Below the pieces are notes generated by a model that saw nothing but the letters and a program-made list of their open reading frames with translations, had not been told where the DNA came from and did no database searches. A DNA stretch of 64,000 nucleotides from PALSA-612 sp963776375 (GTDB taxonomy: Bacteria; Actinomycetota; Thermoleophilia; Gaiellales; Gaiellaceae): the NCBI GenBank assembly GCA_963776375.1, contig CAVZMF010000002.1, positions 310,001 through 374,000 of the forward strand. Reading direction: 5' to 3'. Each line of letters starts with the position of its first letter. The first letter of the stretch is position 1. The translations under genes and the position numbers were made by a program. Shown here in pieces: positions 63,952-64,000 of the stretch.

Positions 63952-64000
63952 CTCGCAGCTCAGCCCCCGGGGCACGCGGGTAACCTCGACGGTGGTGTCG

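Overview
This window is about 64 kb of very GC-rich, gene-dense bacterial chromosome. The gene content suggests a deep-branching actinobacterium, most likely Thermoleophilia (Gaiellales/Solirubrobacterales-like). The evidence is an HspR-type dnaK-grpE-dnaJ-hspR-clpB operon, inositol-3-phosphate synthase beside a CDP-alcohol phosphatidyltransferase, the eno-pyk-ftsB-DUF501 order, and heavy use of GTG and TTG starts. This assignment is inference; no rRNA is present.

Layout. 1-5.4 kb (mostly minus strand): NicO-type metal transporter, TPR protein, DUF4331 protein, then ferritin between two near-identical hairpins and a small secreted protein. 5.4-9.7 kb: APH-like kinase, HEAGH metallopeptidase, YjbQ protein, a tandem 11-mer repeat and an RlmD-like rRNA methyltransferase. 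9.7-20.9 kb (minus): membrane proteins, one resembling presenilin-type proteases, a UDG-family protein, and a likely phosphatidylinositol set (glycosyltransferase-PHP fusion, RHH/inositol-phosphate synthase, CDP-alcohol transferase, PAP2), then moaA, an ATP-grasp enzyme and two tandem M29 aminopeptidases. 21-26.3 kb (plus): degenerate nucleotide cyclase with a beta-propeller, two tandem peptide-type substrate-binding proteins without permeases, and an acetyltransferase. 26.3-32.7 kb: the heat-shock operon. 32.7-40 kb: small secreted and membrane proteins, cupin, GYD protein, a psuG-acetyltransferase-PfkB set, FmdB-type zinc ribbon and an LCP cell-wall protein. 40-64 kb: a long plus-strand housekeeping run (ROK kinase, rsmI, M23 protein, metG, tatD, rsmA, ispE, tRNA-Gln, glmU, prs, rplY, pth, mfd, PPIase, mazG, eno, pyk, ftsB, DUF501, PAP2, L,D-transpeptidase), interrupted by one IS1595-like element at 51.1-52.2 kb.

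Genes are packed tightly. Most neighbours on a strand overlap by four bases (ATGA, GTGA or TTGA), so translational coupling looks general. Many conserved genes (dnaJ, clpB, eno, pyk, grpE, moaA, rsmA, rplY and others) are broken by single-base indels, mostly extra G or C in short G/C runs. Because essential genes are hit repeatedly, I read these as consensus-sequence errors. Such genes are annotated over their full reconstructed span and the break points are noted.

The most notable non-coding observations are: (1) a ~115-bp promoter/leader element present upstream of both mfd and ftsB, which aligns without gaps only after removing the IS element and one 9-bp target duplication; (2) a 50-bp palindrome after rsmI that forms two mirror-image TTGACA-N17-TAGCGT promoters on one centre; and (3) an operator-like repeat cluster at the start of the RHH/inositol-phosphate synthase gene.
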